NCBI RefSeq assembly: GCF_033001325.1
Contig: NZ_CP133111.1
Span: 2,294,001-2,358,000 of the forward strand
Length of the DNA: 64,000 nt
DNA from: Rhodopseudomonas sp. BAL398
GTDB lineage: Bacteria; Pseudomonadota; Alphaproteobacteria; Rhizobiales; Xanthobacteraceae
Reading direction: 5' to 3'
The notes below the pieces were generated by a model that was given only the letters and a program-made list of their open reading frames with translations, made no database searches and was not told the DNA's origin. Numbering within the stretch: the stretch's first letter is position 1; every line of letters starts with the position of its first letter. Positions 45,199 to 55,416 of the stretch are shown here, in pieces. Made by a program: the position numbers and the translations under genes.

Positions 45199-45843
45199 TC
45201 AGTAACGCAGCCATCTGGCGCCGGCCAGCGCGCCGATGGCGGCCACCAATGCGGTGGCCAGCGTGTACCAGGTCGCCACGAACAGCGGCGAATCGTCATT
45301 GCAATGCGCGGCATAGAGCGTCGCCGCCAGTCCCGCGGACAAGATTCCGGCCAGCGCACCGGCCAGCGCCGGTTTGGCCGGCGCGCCGCGGCGCAAGGCG
45401 ATCAGCACTGCCGCCAACAATGGCAGCGACAGCAACGGGATCAAGCTCAGGCACAGCATCGCATTATTGCCGATCAGCCGCGCCATCATCGGCTTGCGCT
45501 GCGGCAGCATCATCTCGGCGCCGATCGCCAGCGCCAGGATTGCGACGGGAGTGAGCAGCAGCAGGATCCAGCGATGCGCCGAGGCTTCGGGCCGCGACAG
45601 ATGCAGGCTCACCGCCAGCGCCGACAGCGCCAGCGCCAGCGTCACCACGAATTTCAGATCGAAGAACGGATTATGCATCGCCGTCATGATGTCGGGGCGC
45701 AGGCCGACCGTCGACAGCAGCATCGCCGCCGCCACCGGGATCGCCACCAGCAGCGCCGCCGCCAGTGTGGCGCCGACCGGCCGCGCGCGATGCCCGGCAT
45801 CGGCCGCCAGCGTCTGAATCAACCTGTCCGTGTCCATGCTCAT
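45199..45843 (-). CDS. nrsF: NrsF family anti-sigma factor (DUF1109)
   Basis: 214 residues from ATG 45843 (MSMDTDRLIQTLAADAGHRARPVGATLAAALLVAIPV). Six membrane helices with the DUF1109 pattern (HNPFFDLKFVVTLALALSALAVSLHLSRPE, RLIGNNAMLCLSLIPLLSLPLLAAVLIALRRGAP, GILSAGLAATLYAAHCNDDSPLFVATWYTLATALVAAIGALAGARW). NrsF proteins hold ECF sigma factors such as SigF at the membrane and release them under oxidative or other stress. Its ATG overlaps the upstream sigma gene stop (ATGA, 45840-45843). Cys in TLYAAHCND may sense redox, an inference. Confidence 0.87.
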   Translation of the reverse strand: MSMDTDRLIQTLAADAGHRARPVGATLAAALLVAIPVAAAMLLSTVGLRPDIMTAMHNPFFDLKFVVTLALALSALAVSLHLSRPEASAHRWILLLLTPVAILALAIGAEMMLPQRKPMMARLIGNNAMLCLSLIPLLSLPLLAAVLIALRRGAPAKPALAGALAGILSAGLAATLYAAHCNDDSPLFVATWYTLATALVAAIGALAGARWLRY

Positions 45844-46385
45844 GCCGATCTCAATTTGGCCGCGAGCGCCGACAGACCGCGATGCAACGCGACCCGCACG
45901 GCGCCCTCGCTCATCGATAGCCTGGCCGCGGTGGCCTTGATCGACGCGCTCTCCACCGCGATCGATTGCAGCACGTCGCGTTGCCGCGGCGGCAGCGCCT
46001 GAAGATGCTTGGCGACCTCGCCGGCCGGCAAGGTCTCGGCCACCGGCTCGCTCGGGATCGTCTCGGCGAAATCGTCGATGTTGACGAACACCCGCCGGCC
46101 GCGACGGCGCAGCGCATCGATCAGCTTGTTGCGCGCGATCGCGAACAGCCACGGCGCGAACGGCGCTTCCGGGTCCCAGGTCTGTCGTTTCAGGTGCACG
46201 GCCAACAGAATATCTTGCACAATGTCCTCGGATTGATCGATCGGCTGCCCGGCCCGCGCCAGCCCGCGGCGCGCACCGGCCCGCAGCACCGGCGCGACAG
46301 CCTTGAGCAGGCGGTGATACGCGCCCGTGTCCCCAGCATTCGCCGCCCGCATCAGGTCGGTCCACTCGTTGTCACGTCCGCGCAC
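45840..46385 (-). CDS. RNA polymerase sigma factor of ECF type (SigF-like, NrsF partner)
   Basis: 181 residues from GTG 46385, preceded by AGGAG six bases upstream, which decides the start. Region 2: EDIVQDILLAVHLKRQTWDPEAPFAPWLFAIARNKLIDALRRRGRR; region 4: LQALPPRQRDVLQSIAVESASIKATAARLSMSEGAVRVALHRGLSALAAKL. The partner NrsF gene follows with a four-base overlap, so this is a sigF-nrsF pair. Such pairs answer metal or oxidative stress in Caulobacter and relatives. Location near the TonB/DUF2946 genes is notable but a direct link is unproven. Confidence 0.88.
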   Translation of the reverse strand: MRGRDNEWTDLMRAANAGDTGAYHRLLKAVAPVLRAGARRGLARAGQPIDQSEDIVQDILLAVHLKRQTWDPEAPFAPWLFAIARNKLIDALRRRGRRVFVNIDDFAETIPSEPVAETLPAGEVAKHLQALPPRQRDVLQSIAVESASIKATAARLSMSEGAVRVALHRGLSALAAKLRSA

Positions 46386-46664
46386 ACGTGCTCCTGATAG
46401 CCAGTTCGGCTGGATTGCCCGAACGTTACCGACATCGCGCCCGATCACGTGATTGTGAAATCAAGCCCGATCTCGGCCGGCGACACATATGCCCCTCGGC
46501 AGCCGCCTGACGTCCATAGCATCGTTCCACCGGCCGCATCCATCCTCGCCGGGCTGTGCCGCGTTTTTGCCGTGGATCGACGAAGATTCCCCTTGTTTCG
46601 GCCGCGCTGATGCCACGCCGCGCGGTCTCTGTTCGCGCTTGGGACTGGGCAAGAGGAGTTTGCC

Positions 46665-47330
46665 ATGAACATCAAAGCCAGCGGGCACGCGGCATTGATC
46701 ATCGCGGCTGGATTATGGGTTGGTCTGGCCGGCCCGATGCAGATCACCGCCAGCGCGGCGGCGTCACCGGACAGCGCTCAGGCAGCCAAGGACGGCCGCG
46801 CCAGCGCTGCGAGCGCAACCCGGCCCGTCGCCAAGAAAAGCGTCAAGAAAGCCGTCAAGCATTCACGCCGTCATCGCAACAAGGCTGCCTCGGCGAAGCC
46901 GGCAAAGGCCGTCGCGAGCAAGCCCGAAACGCCGGACGCCAAGGCCGGACCGGCCGCCACAACCGCACAATTGCCCGCCGCGATCGCCGACGCCAAGGCG
47001 GAACTGCCGGCCGCCGACGCTCCCGCGGTGCCCGAACCGGCGGCCGAGCTCGTAGCCAATGAAGGTGACGTCGCGCCAACCACCCAACCGCTCGGGACGG
47101 CGCCGGCCAGTGCCGAAATCGTCCCCCCCGACCAGCTCAACGCCATCGATCTGGCGGCCAGCGACGACAAGGCCGGCCCGGTCGCCCAATCGGACAGCTC
47201 CACCGCAGAGGTCAAAGCAGCCACCGACGACAGCAGCGCCTGGAGCCAATCCTCGCTGATCGGCAAGATCTTCATCGCTTTCGGCGGGTTGCTGACGCTG
47301 GCCTCCGCAGTGCGGATGTTCGTCGCTTAG
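46665..47330 (+). CDS. Ala/Lys-rich membrane protein, unknown function
   Basis: 221 residues from ATG 46665, with AGGAG upstream. Signal peptide (IIAAGLWVGLAGPMQITASA), then a long low-complexity part rich in Ala, Lys, Pro and Glu (ARPVAKKSVKKAVKHSRRHRNKAASAKPAKA; PAADAPAVPEPAAELVANEG), and a C-terminal membrane segment (GKIFIAFGGLLTLASAVRMFVA). No family is recognised; the basic repeats may bind polyanions. Codon use is normal for the region. Divergent from the sigma factor gene, with 279 bases between them. Confidence 0.65.
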   Translation: MNIKASGHAALIIAAGLWVGLAGPMQITASAAASPDSAQAAKDGRASAASATRPVAKKSVKKAVKHSRRHRNKAASAKPAKAVASKPETPDAKAGPAATTAQLPAAIADAKAELPAADAPAVPEPAAELVANEGDVAPTTQPLGTAPASAEIVPPDQLNAIDLAASDDKAGPVAQSDSSTAEVKAATDDSSAWSQSSLIGKIFIAFGGLLTLASAVRMFVA

Positions 47331-47421
47331 AGGTGAGCCAAGATCGCCCAGCTTGAACCCGGTGCCGGCAGCGGGCACATTGCGCGGGGTCGCGAACGGC
47401 CGCGCAGCTTGGGAATGACAC

Positions 47422-48201
47422 ATGGGCAGCTACGAATACATCATCGTCGAACGTCAGGGCGCGGTCGGCATCCTCAAACTCAACCGGCCGAAGCAGCTCA
47501 ATGCGCTGTCGTTCGGCGTGTTCGGCGAGATCGCCGCGGCGATCGACGATCTCGAGGCTGACGATGCGATCGGCTGCATCCTTCTGACCGGCAGCGACAA
47601 GGCGTTCGCCGCCGGCGCCGACATCAAGGAGATGCAGCCGAAAACCTTCATCGACATGTTCAACAACGACTTCACCGGCATCGGCGGCGACCGCGTCGCC
47701 AAATGCCGCAAGCCGACGATCGCGGCGGTCGGCGGCTATGCGCTGGGCGGCGGCTGCGAATTGGCGATGATGTGCGACATCATCATTGCGGCCGACACTG
47801 CCAAATTCGGCCAGCCGGAAATCTCGCTCGGCACCATTCCGGGCATCGGCGGCACGCAGCGCCTGACCCGCGCGATCGGCAAGTCGAAGGCGATGGATCT
47901 GTGCCTGACCGGCCGGATGATGGATGCCGCCGAGGCCGAGCGCGCCGGGCTGGTCAGCCGCATCGTGCCCGCCGACAAGCTCATGGAGGAAGCCGTCGCC
48001 ATCGCCGACAAGATCGCCGCAATGTCGCGGCCGGCGGCCGAGATGGCGAAAAGCGCAGTCAACCGCGCCCTCGAGACCACTTTGACGGAAGGCCTCGCGG
48101 TCGAACGCGACCTATTCCATGCCACCTTCGCGCTGGAGGATCGTGCCGAAGGGATGGCGGCCTTCATTGAGAAGCGCAAACCGCACAACAAGAACCGCTG
48201 A
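47422..48201 (+). CDS. Enoyl-CoA hydratase (crotonase family)
   Basis: 259 residues. Crotonase fold with [11 protein letters not shown] (oxyanion and substrate loop), and [56 protein letters not shown]. The two catalytic glutamates (GGCELA and QPEISLG) are present. It hydrates trans-2-enoyl-CoA in beta-oxidation or aromatic degradation. It is preceded by GGGAATGAC and stands alone, near the unknown Ala/Lys-rich gene. Confidence 0.93.
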   Translation: MGSYEYIIVERQGAVGILKLNRPKQLNALSFGVFGEIAAAIDDLEADDAIGCILLTGSDKAFAAGADIKEMQPKTFIDMFNNDFTGIGGDRVAKCRKPTIAAVGGYALGGGCELAMMCDIIIAADTAKFGQPEISLGTIPGIGGTQRLTRAIGKSKAMDLCLTGRMMDAAEAERAGLVSRIVPADKLMEEAVAIADKIAAMSRPAAEMAKSAVNRALETTLTEGLAVERDLFHATFALEDRAEGMAAFIEKRKPHNKNR

Positions 48202-48241
48202 GACGCGCTGACCCAGTTGCTGACCGCGCGCTTCGTCGCGG

Positions 48242-48556
48242 TCAGTGCAGCTTATGGCAATGATCCGACGCTGCCAGCGACGGCGACCTGAGGCCGCCGA
48301 CATAGCGCGGCATCGCCGCTCGCTCATGACACATCTGGATCTGCTTGGGCGGAAATGCCGGACCGCGCAGCTTGGTAACCACCCCGGCGCTGTCGCCCAA
48401 GGCGCGGCCGGTCGCAACGCAGATAAAATGCTGCTGCGAGCAGGCCAGACAGAACACCGCCTCATAGGTCAGCCGATCGCCCGACACGGGCTCGGCCAGC
48501 CATGTCTGCGTCATCAGACCGTTTTGCGGGCATCGGTAAACTAATAAAGTAGCCAT
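48242..48556 (-). CDS. Small conserved hypothetical protein with Cys pairs
   Basis: 104 residues from ATG 48556 (MATLLVYRCPQNGLMTQTWLAEPVSGDRLTYEAVFCLACSQQHFICVATGRALGD). Cys pairs C9-x and CLAC may bind zinc. From memory, a small Bradyrhizobium family begins MATLLVYRCPTTG and is short; here an extra C-terminal tail (KQIQMCHERAAMPRYVGGLRSP) follows. Function unknown, cytoplasmic. Confidence 0.65.
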   Translation of the reverse strand: MATLLVYRCPQNGLMTQTWLAEPVSGDRLTYEAVFCLACSQQHFICVATGRALGDSAGVVTKLRGPAFPPKQIQMCHERAAMPRYVGGLRSPSLAASDHCHKLH

Positions 48557-48780
48557 GTTTGAAGCTTCGCATGCCCCGGTGGTGACGAGGTTGACGCACG
48601 TCAATCCAGCTCTGCGTTCAATTGCCGCGAAATTCGTCGTATTTCTGTCGCGTTCCGAGCGCGGCGCAATCGACATGGAGAAATCGTTAACCTCGTAATT
48701 CTACGCGGTACAAAGTTGGTTCAATGTTAGTGCTTGGGGCCCAAACACTTAGCCTGGCAAGTGGTCCGCAGGGTCTTCCA

Positions 48781-49649
48781 ATGACGACAACCATGTCAGG
48801 CTCTGACACGCGGCGTGGCGGCGCTGATCCGTCGCGCCCATCCGGCTGGCTCGCCGGCCTGATCGCGAGCGCGATGCTGCTCGGCCTTGCGGCCAGTGAG
48901 GCGCGTGCCGTCACGCTGCGCACCGGCGGAACGGGCGCCGCGATCGGCATGCTGGAGCGACTGGGCACCGCCTTCACCGCGCGCAATCCCGACATCACCC
49001 TCGAGGTCATTCCCGGCCTCGGCAGCTCGGGCAGCATTGCCGCCGTGGTCGACGGCGCGCTGGATTTCGCGGTCGCGGGCCGCGCGCTGAAACCCGAAGA
49101 GGCGGGCAAAGCCCTGACCTCGACGCTCATGGCCCGCACCCCTTTCGGGCTGGTGAGTTCGCATCCCGCCCCCGGCAACATCGCCAGCCGTGACGTCGCG
49201 GCCTTGTTCGTCAATCCGTCCGCGACCTGGCCGGACGGCACCAGGGTTCGCGTCATTCTGCGCCCGAAAAGCGAAGCCGACACCGCCAATCTGGGCGCCG
49301 CCTTTCCGGGGATGGCGGCGGCCATCGTCGCGCTCCGGGACCGCCACGAGCTTCCCGTCGCGACCACCGATCAGGACAATGTGAGGATCGCCGCGCAGAT
49401 CGAGGGTTCGCTCACCGCGGTCAGCCTGTCGCAGATGGTGACCGAGGCGCCCGATCTGCATTTCCTGTCGATCGATGGCGTCGAACCGACCCTGGAGAAT
49501 CTTCGGCGCGGCGACTACCCCTTCGTCAAGAATTTCACCATCGTATTCCCGGCGCGCCGCTCCGCCGCCCTCGACCGTTTCGTCGCATTTCTGCGCTCGC
49601 CCGAGGGCGCAATGGTGCTGAACGCCAGCGGCAGCCTCGCCGTTCAGCC

Positions 49650-49653
<4 letters not shown>
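48781..49653 (+). CDS. Periplasmic substrate-binding protein, PstS/ModA-like
   Basis: 290 residues from ATG 48781 (MTTTMSGSD). Signal peptide around LIASAMLLGLAASEARA. Mature part reads VTLRTGGTGAAIGMLERLGTAFTARNPDITLEVIPGLGSSGSIAAVVDGALDFAVAGRALKPEE, in the style of phosphate or tungstate/molybdate binding proteins, with FPARRSAALDRFVAFLRSPEGAMVL at the end. No permease or ATPase gene is next to it. Instead its stop overlaps the ATG of a GGDEF-EAL gene (ATGA, 49650-49653), so it may sense a ligand for that protein rather than feed a transporter. Confidence 0.82.
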
Positions 49654-52022
<2,369 letters not shown>

Positions 52023-52064
52023 GATTCTGAGCGGAAAAGAGACCACTCAAATCAAAGTTGATTT

Positions 52065-52172
52065 CGTCATTGCGAGCCGAGGACGGCGCGCAGCGCCGTC
52101 CGACAGCGACGCAATCCAGGGACATCAAGCAGGGACTGGATTGCTTCGTCGCAAGCGCTCCTCGCAATGACG
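52065..52172. repeat. Palindromic intergenic repeat, CGTCATTGCGAG family, copy A
   Basis: Outer arms CGTCATTGCGAG (52065-52076) and CTCGCAATGACG (52161-52172), with middle GCAATCCAGG and GGATTGCTTCG arms. Copies B-D are at 52249-52296 (half), 59428-59508 and 62889-62974. It lies between the GGDEF-EAL gene end and pioC end. Palindromic, so it can form a long stem; probably a REP/MITE family of the genus, from memory. Confidence 0.75.
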
Positions 52173-52248
52173 ACCTTGTAGGCCTCGTTTTGTTGATCGC
52201 TTTTTCCGTCAGGCTCCGAGAGGCTCGACCAAAGAACGTCTGCCGCCC

Positions 52249-52296
52249 CTGGATTGCTTGCCATCCGACGGCGCCGCGCGCCGGCCCGCAATGACG
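52249..52296. repeat. Half copy of the CGTCATTGCGAG repeat, copy B
   Basis: CTGGATTGCTTG (52249-52260) to CGCAATGACG (52287-52296) is a degenerate right half of the repeat family. It adjoins copy A. The rest of the 430-base gap 52023-52454 holds the hairpin beside pioC and no gene. Confidence 0.55.
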
Positions 52297-52423
52297 AGCA
52301 ATTGGCCAGATCTATTGCTTTTCTGCTTTGGTCGGATTTTGACGTGGCGCGTCGGCTCTTCCGAATATTGCCGCCACACCGTCCTGACATCAACGATCAG
52401 CCCATGCTCAACCGGCAAGAGCC

Positions 52424-52447
52424 GCGCCGGCCAGACCCGGCCGGCGC
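52424..52447 (-). terminator. Hairpin downstream of pioC, probable terminator
   Basis: GCGCCGGCC (52424-52432) and GGCCGGCGC (52439-52447) form a nine-base stem with a six-base loop, seven bases after the pioC stop on the minus strand. No T run follows. Position fits the end of the pio message. Confidence 0.5.
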
Positions 52448-52454
52448 GCGCTCG

Positions 52455-52742
52455 TCACGCCTTCTTGGCGTAGAGCCGGCAATAGCCACTCGGGCTGATC
52501 GAGCCCTCGACCGTGATGCAAGAACTCGGCGGTTTGAATTGACGGCAGGTCGCGCAGCTCTTGCCGCCACTGGGCGAAGTCTGGTAGCCCGCGTCGCGCT
52601 GCGACGCTTTCTTCGCCACCTGAGCCTCGACCGCCGTCGCGGCAACGCCGAACAACGCCGCCGCACCGGCGGCGTAGGCACCGCGTCGCAGCAGGCGACG
52701 CCGGCTCAACGCATCATTGCTGAGGTGTGATGGATGTTTCAT
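52455..52742 (-). CDS. pioC: PioC, high-potential iron-sulfur protein
   Basis: 95 residues from ATG 52742, with GGGAGG eight bases upstream. Twin-arginine leader (SRRRLLRRGAYAAGAAALFGVAATAVEA) for export of the folded [4Fe-4S] protein. The four cluster cysteines are in the C-terminal part: SCATC (C-x2-C), then a third Cys in PPSSC eight residues on, and the fourth in SGYC twelve residues after that. HiPIPs carry electrons in the periplasm; PioC delivers electrons from the outer-membrane PioAB complex to the photosynthetic reaction centre in Rhodopseudomonas. Last gene of pioABC; 156 bases after pioB. Confidence 0.93.
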   Translation of the reverse strand: MKHPSHLSNDALSRRRLLRRGAYAAGAAALFGVAATAVEAQVAKKASQRDAGYQTSPSGGKSCATCRQFKPPSSCITVEGSISPSGYCRLYAKKA

Positions 52743-52898
52743 TGCTGTTTTCCTCCCTTGGATTGACGATCGCGATGAATTCGACGCGCGGACATGCTGC
52801 CGCCGCCGAAGGAAGGCCGATGCCGCGGACGCACCGCCCCATCGGACCTCTTGCTGTCAGCGGCGCGCGCGATCAGGCGCCCCGCCGATTTCTTCGGC

Positions 52899-55325
52899 CT
52901 ACCATTTGGCGTTGAGCGACAGCTGCACGAATTGCGCGTCGTAGTTCGGGTTGGTGGCCCCCATCTCGATCAAACGCGAGATCGACGTATCGCTGACATA
53001 GAGGTATGGCGACATCAGCTCCTGTTGCCAGTTCTCCACCTTGTTGCGCTCCCAGATGTAGCGGAGCTTGACATAGACCTCGCCGGCCCAGCCGAGTTTG
53101 GTGACAATCGACGGATCAACGGTATGCTTGAGCGTGGCGTCGAGCCGCTGAAAATTGGTCTTGACTGTCGGAAATCCCGAGCACGGCACGGCGCCGCAAG
53201 ACGCCATCGCAAAATCGCGGTATGGCGCGAAGGTCCAATCCTCGTCGGAGAGCGAGATCGAGTAGCCGAGTTTGAGATCGAGCGAGCCCGGGATCAGTTC
53301 GACATTTCCAGCAACGATGACGGTGTTGACCGCCTCGCCGGTATGGCTGATGAAGGCGTTGGTGACCGCCGGAAACGTCGTGTTATCGACCGAGTTGTTG
53401 ATAGTGCCGCTGCCGACCAGGTCGCGATCGAACTCCTCGCGCATATAGGACACCGAGATCGAGTTTCCGGGCCGGAACGTATAGGTGGTATCGAGCCCGA
53501 CATTCCAAGAATTGTTCTTGCGCAGCCCGAAGAAATTCGGATCGTCGGCGTAGTCTTCGAAGCGCAACCCGCCGGTCGGCGACAAGACCAGCCCCTTCAG
53601 AATCGTATTCTCGAACGGCGTCAGGTCGACCATCAGATTGGCCTTGGTCTGATCGCGATCGGCCATGTCGAATTTGCGCATGCGGAAATTGGTGACCTGG
53701 GTGCCGGCCGGATCGGTCCAGACATATTGCGCCAAGGCCTGGCCGTCATATTTGTTGTAGCGCCGCTGCGAATATTGCAGGCTGGATCGCAGGGTGATGA
53801 TATCGGAGGCCCTGAAATCGGCGGTGCCGCGGCCGATGAATTCATTGGTGACGTTGACGTCGCGGCGGGTGCGGTCCCATCGTTCCCAACCGAAGCTCGA
53901 CCCCAGCGTCGCCCATTTGGTCGGCCGCCATTGCAGCTCTTCGCCGGCGTTCTGCTTGGTGTAGGAATAGGCGAGCGATCGCCGCGGCCCGCCCGCGGCA
54001 CGATACAACCCGCCGGCCAGTGTCTGCGAAGAATCTTCGACGGTGTAGCTTGGCAGCAGCAATTCGGGGGTCTGGTTGTCGCTGTCATAGATCCGGTAAC
54101 GGGTCGTGGCGCGCCATTCCGGCGAGAACGGAATCATCAGGCTGGTGTTGTACAGCAGGTTATTGATCTCGCCGTTCAGGCTGGTGGCGGGCAAGCCTGC
54201 GGTGGTGAAGGCCGCCGTGCCGCTCGGCAGATAGATGTTGGTATTGGAGGTGAACGGCATGAACGGATCGTTCTGCCGCATCGTGGTGTATTGCAACGTG
54301 CTGTTCCAGCGCGCCTTGCGGGGCAGATCGATTCCGCTTGTGACCACCGCGTTATAGGCCTCGTTACTCGGCGCCAGGCTGACGCGGGCAAATTGCGGAT
54401 AGGAGGCTCGGGTCGCTGCGGTGCTGCTGTCGTAGAACGGATTCTGCACCGTGAACGAGTTGAAGCTGTTGTCGAACACCGACACACCGCCGCCGATATT
54501 GATGTTGAAATGGCCGCCCCACGGCGTCGGCCCGAAATACTGGCCGTTGAGCTTGCCGATCTGGGTGGTGTCGTCGATCGGACGCGGCATCTGCACCTGC
54601 TGCATCGCCGCGAACGAGCCCATTACCACGCCGGCGGTCTGGATTCCCTCGCGCTTCTCATGCGAATAGCTGGCCTTGACGTCGACATTTTGATTGGGAG
54701 TCCAGCGATAGGCGACGGTGCCCTTGTCGCGGCGGATGCCGACATCGATGGTGTTGAATTTTCCCGCCAGGGCATTGGTGACCATCGCCTTGCCGGCGGC
54801 GTCGGCGCCGACGGTGGAGCCTGGAATCTGCACCGAAGTCGTCAGCGCGTTGCTGCCGACGCCGTGCCAGATGCTCTGCGCGCTGGTGCTGTAGAGGTGC
54901 GGAATCTGGTCCCAGATCAGCGTCAAGTAATGTTCGCCGGTCTTCGACGCGTCGAAAATGTAACGCTGGTTGTTGTTGCCAAGATTGTCGGCCTGCAATT
55001 CGCCGGCGTAGATGCCGTCCTTGCCCTGCGCGCTGAGGCGCAGATATTCGGCATAGGGCCCGGGCGGGATGTCGCCGTATTCCTCGAATTTCGAGCGGTT
55101 GTTGCGATTGTCGTTGCCCGCGCTGGTCGGCGTCACCCAGGGCGAGGCCGATTTCGGCGGCCGCTTGATAAAGGCGCGCCAGCCGACATCGATCTCGCCC
55201 GAATACTCATAGCCCTCCGGCTCGGCCCCGATATCGGCGGGTGGATCGGCCGTGGCATCGGCCGCGTTGGCACCGACCGGCACCGTCAATGCCGCCGCCA
55301 GCAGCAGTCTGTAGGTGATCGTCAT
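52899..55325 (-). CDS. pioB: PioB, outer-membrane porin of the MtrB/PioB family
   Basis: 808 residues from ATG 55325, with AGGGGGG upstream. Signal peptide to about residue 21 (LLLAAALTVPVGANA). The rest is a large beta-barrel with alternating strands, e.g. GSLDLKLGYSISLSDEDW, VYVKLRYIWERNKVENWQQEL, and the last strand FVQLSLNAKW ending in aromatic Trp, the usual outer-membrane signal. MtrB/PioB porins hold a decaheme cytochrome inside the barrel so electrons cross the outer membrane. It lacks the N-terminal CxxC of MtrB. Second gene of pioABC, 91 bases after pioA. Confidence 0.92.
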   Translation of the reverse strand: MTITYRLLLAAALTVPVGANAADATADPPADIGAEPEGYEYSGEIDVGWRAFIKRPPKSASPWVTPTSAGNDNRNNRSKFEEYGDIPPGPYAEYLRLSAQGKDGIYAGELQADNLGNNNQRYIFDASKTGEHYLTLIWDQIPHLYSTSAQSIWHGVGSNALTTSVQIPGSTVGADAAGKAMVTNALAGKFNTIDVGIRRDKGTVAYRWTPNQNVDVKASYSHEKREGIQTAGVVMGSFAAMQQVQMPRPIDDTTQIGKLNGQYFGPTPWGGHFNINIGGGVSVFDNSFNSFTVQNPFYDSSTAATRASYPQFARVSLAPSNEAYNAVVTSGIDLPRKARWNSTLQYTTMRQNDPFMPFTSNTNIYLPSGTAAFTTAGLPATSLNGEINNLLYNTSLMIPFSPEWRATTRYRIYDSDNQTPELLLPSYTVEDSSQTLAGGLYRAAGGPRRSLAYSYTKQNAGEELQWRPTKWATLGSSFGWERWDRTRRDVNVTNEFIGRGTADFRASDIITLRSSLQYSQRRYNKYDGQALAQYVWTDPAGTQVTNFRMRKFDMADRDQTKANLMVDLTPFENTILKGLVLSPTGGLRFEDYADDPNFFGLRKNNSWNVGLDTTYTFRPGNSISVSYMREEFDRDLVGSGTINNSVDNTTFPAVTNAFISHTGEAVNTVIVAGNVELIPGSLDLKLGYSISLSDEDWTFAPYRDFAMASCGAVPCSGFPTVKTNFQRLDATLKHTVDPSIVTKLGWAGEVYVKLRYIWERNKVENWQQELMSPYLYVSDTSISRLIEMGATNPNYDAQFVQLSLNAKW

Positions 55326-55416
55326 GTCCAGCCCCCCTCACCAAGATTGACGCGTTGTCGTTTCATCCCTGTTGTTGGCATCGCGAGAGACGGCCGCGCT
55401 GGCCGCTCGCGACACG

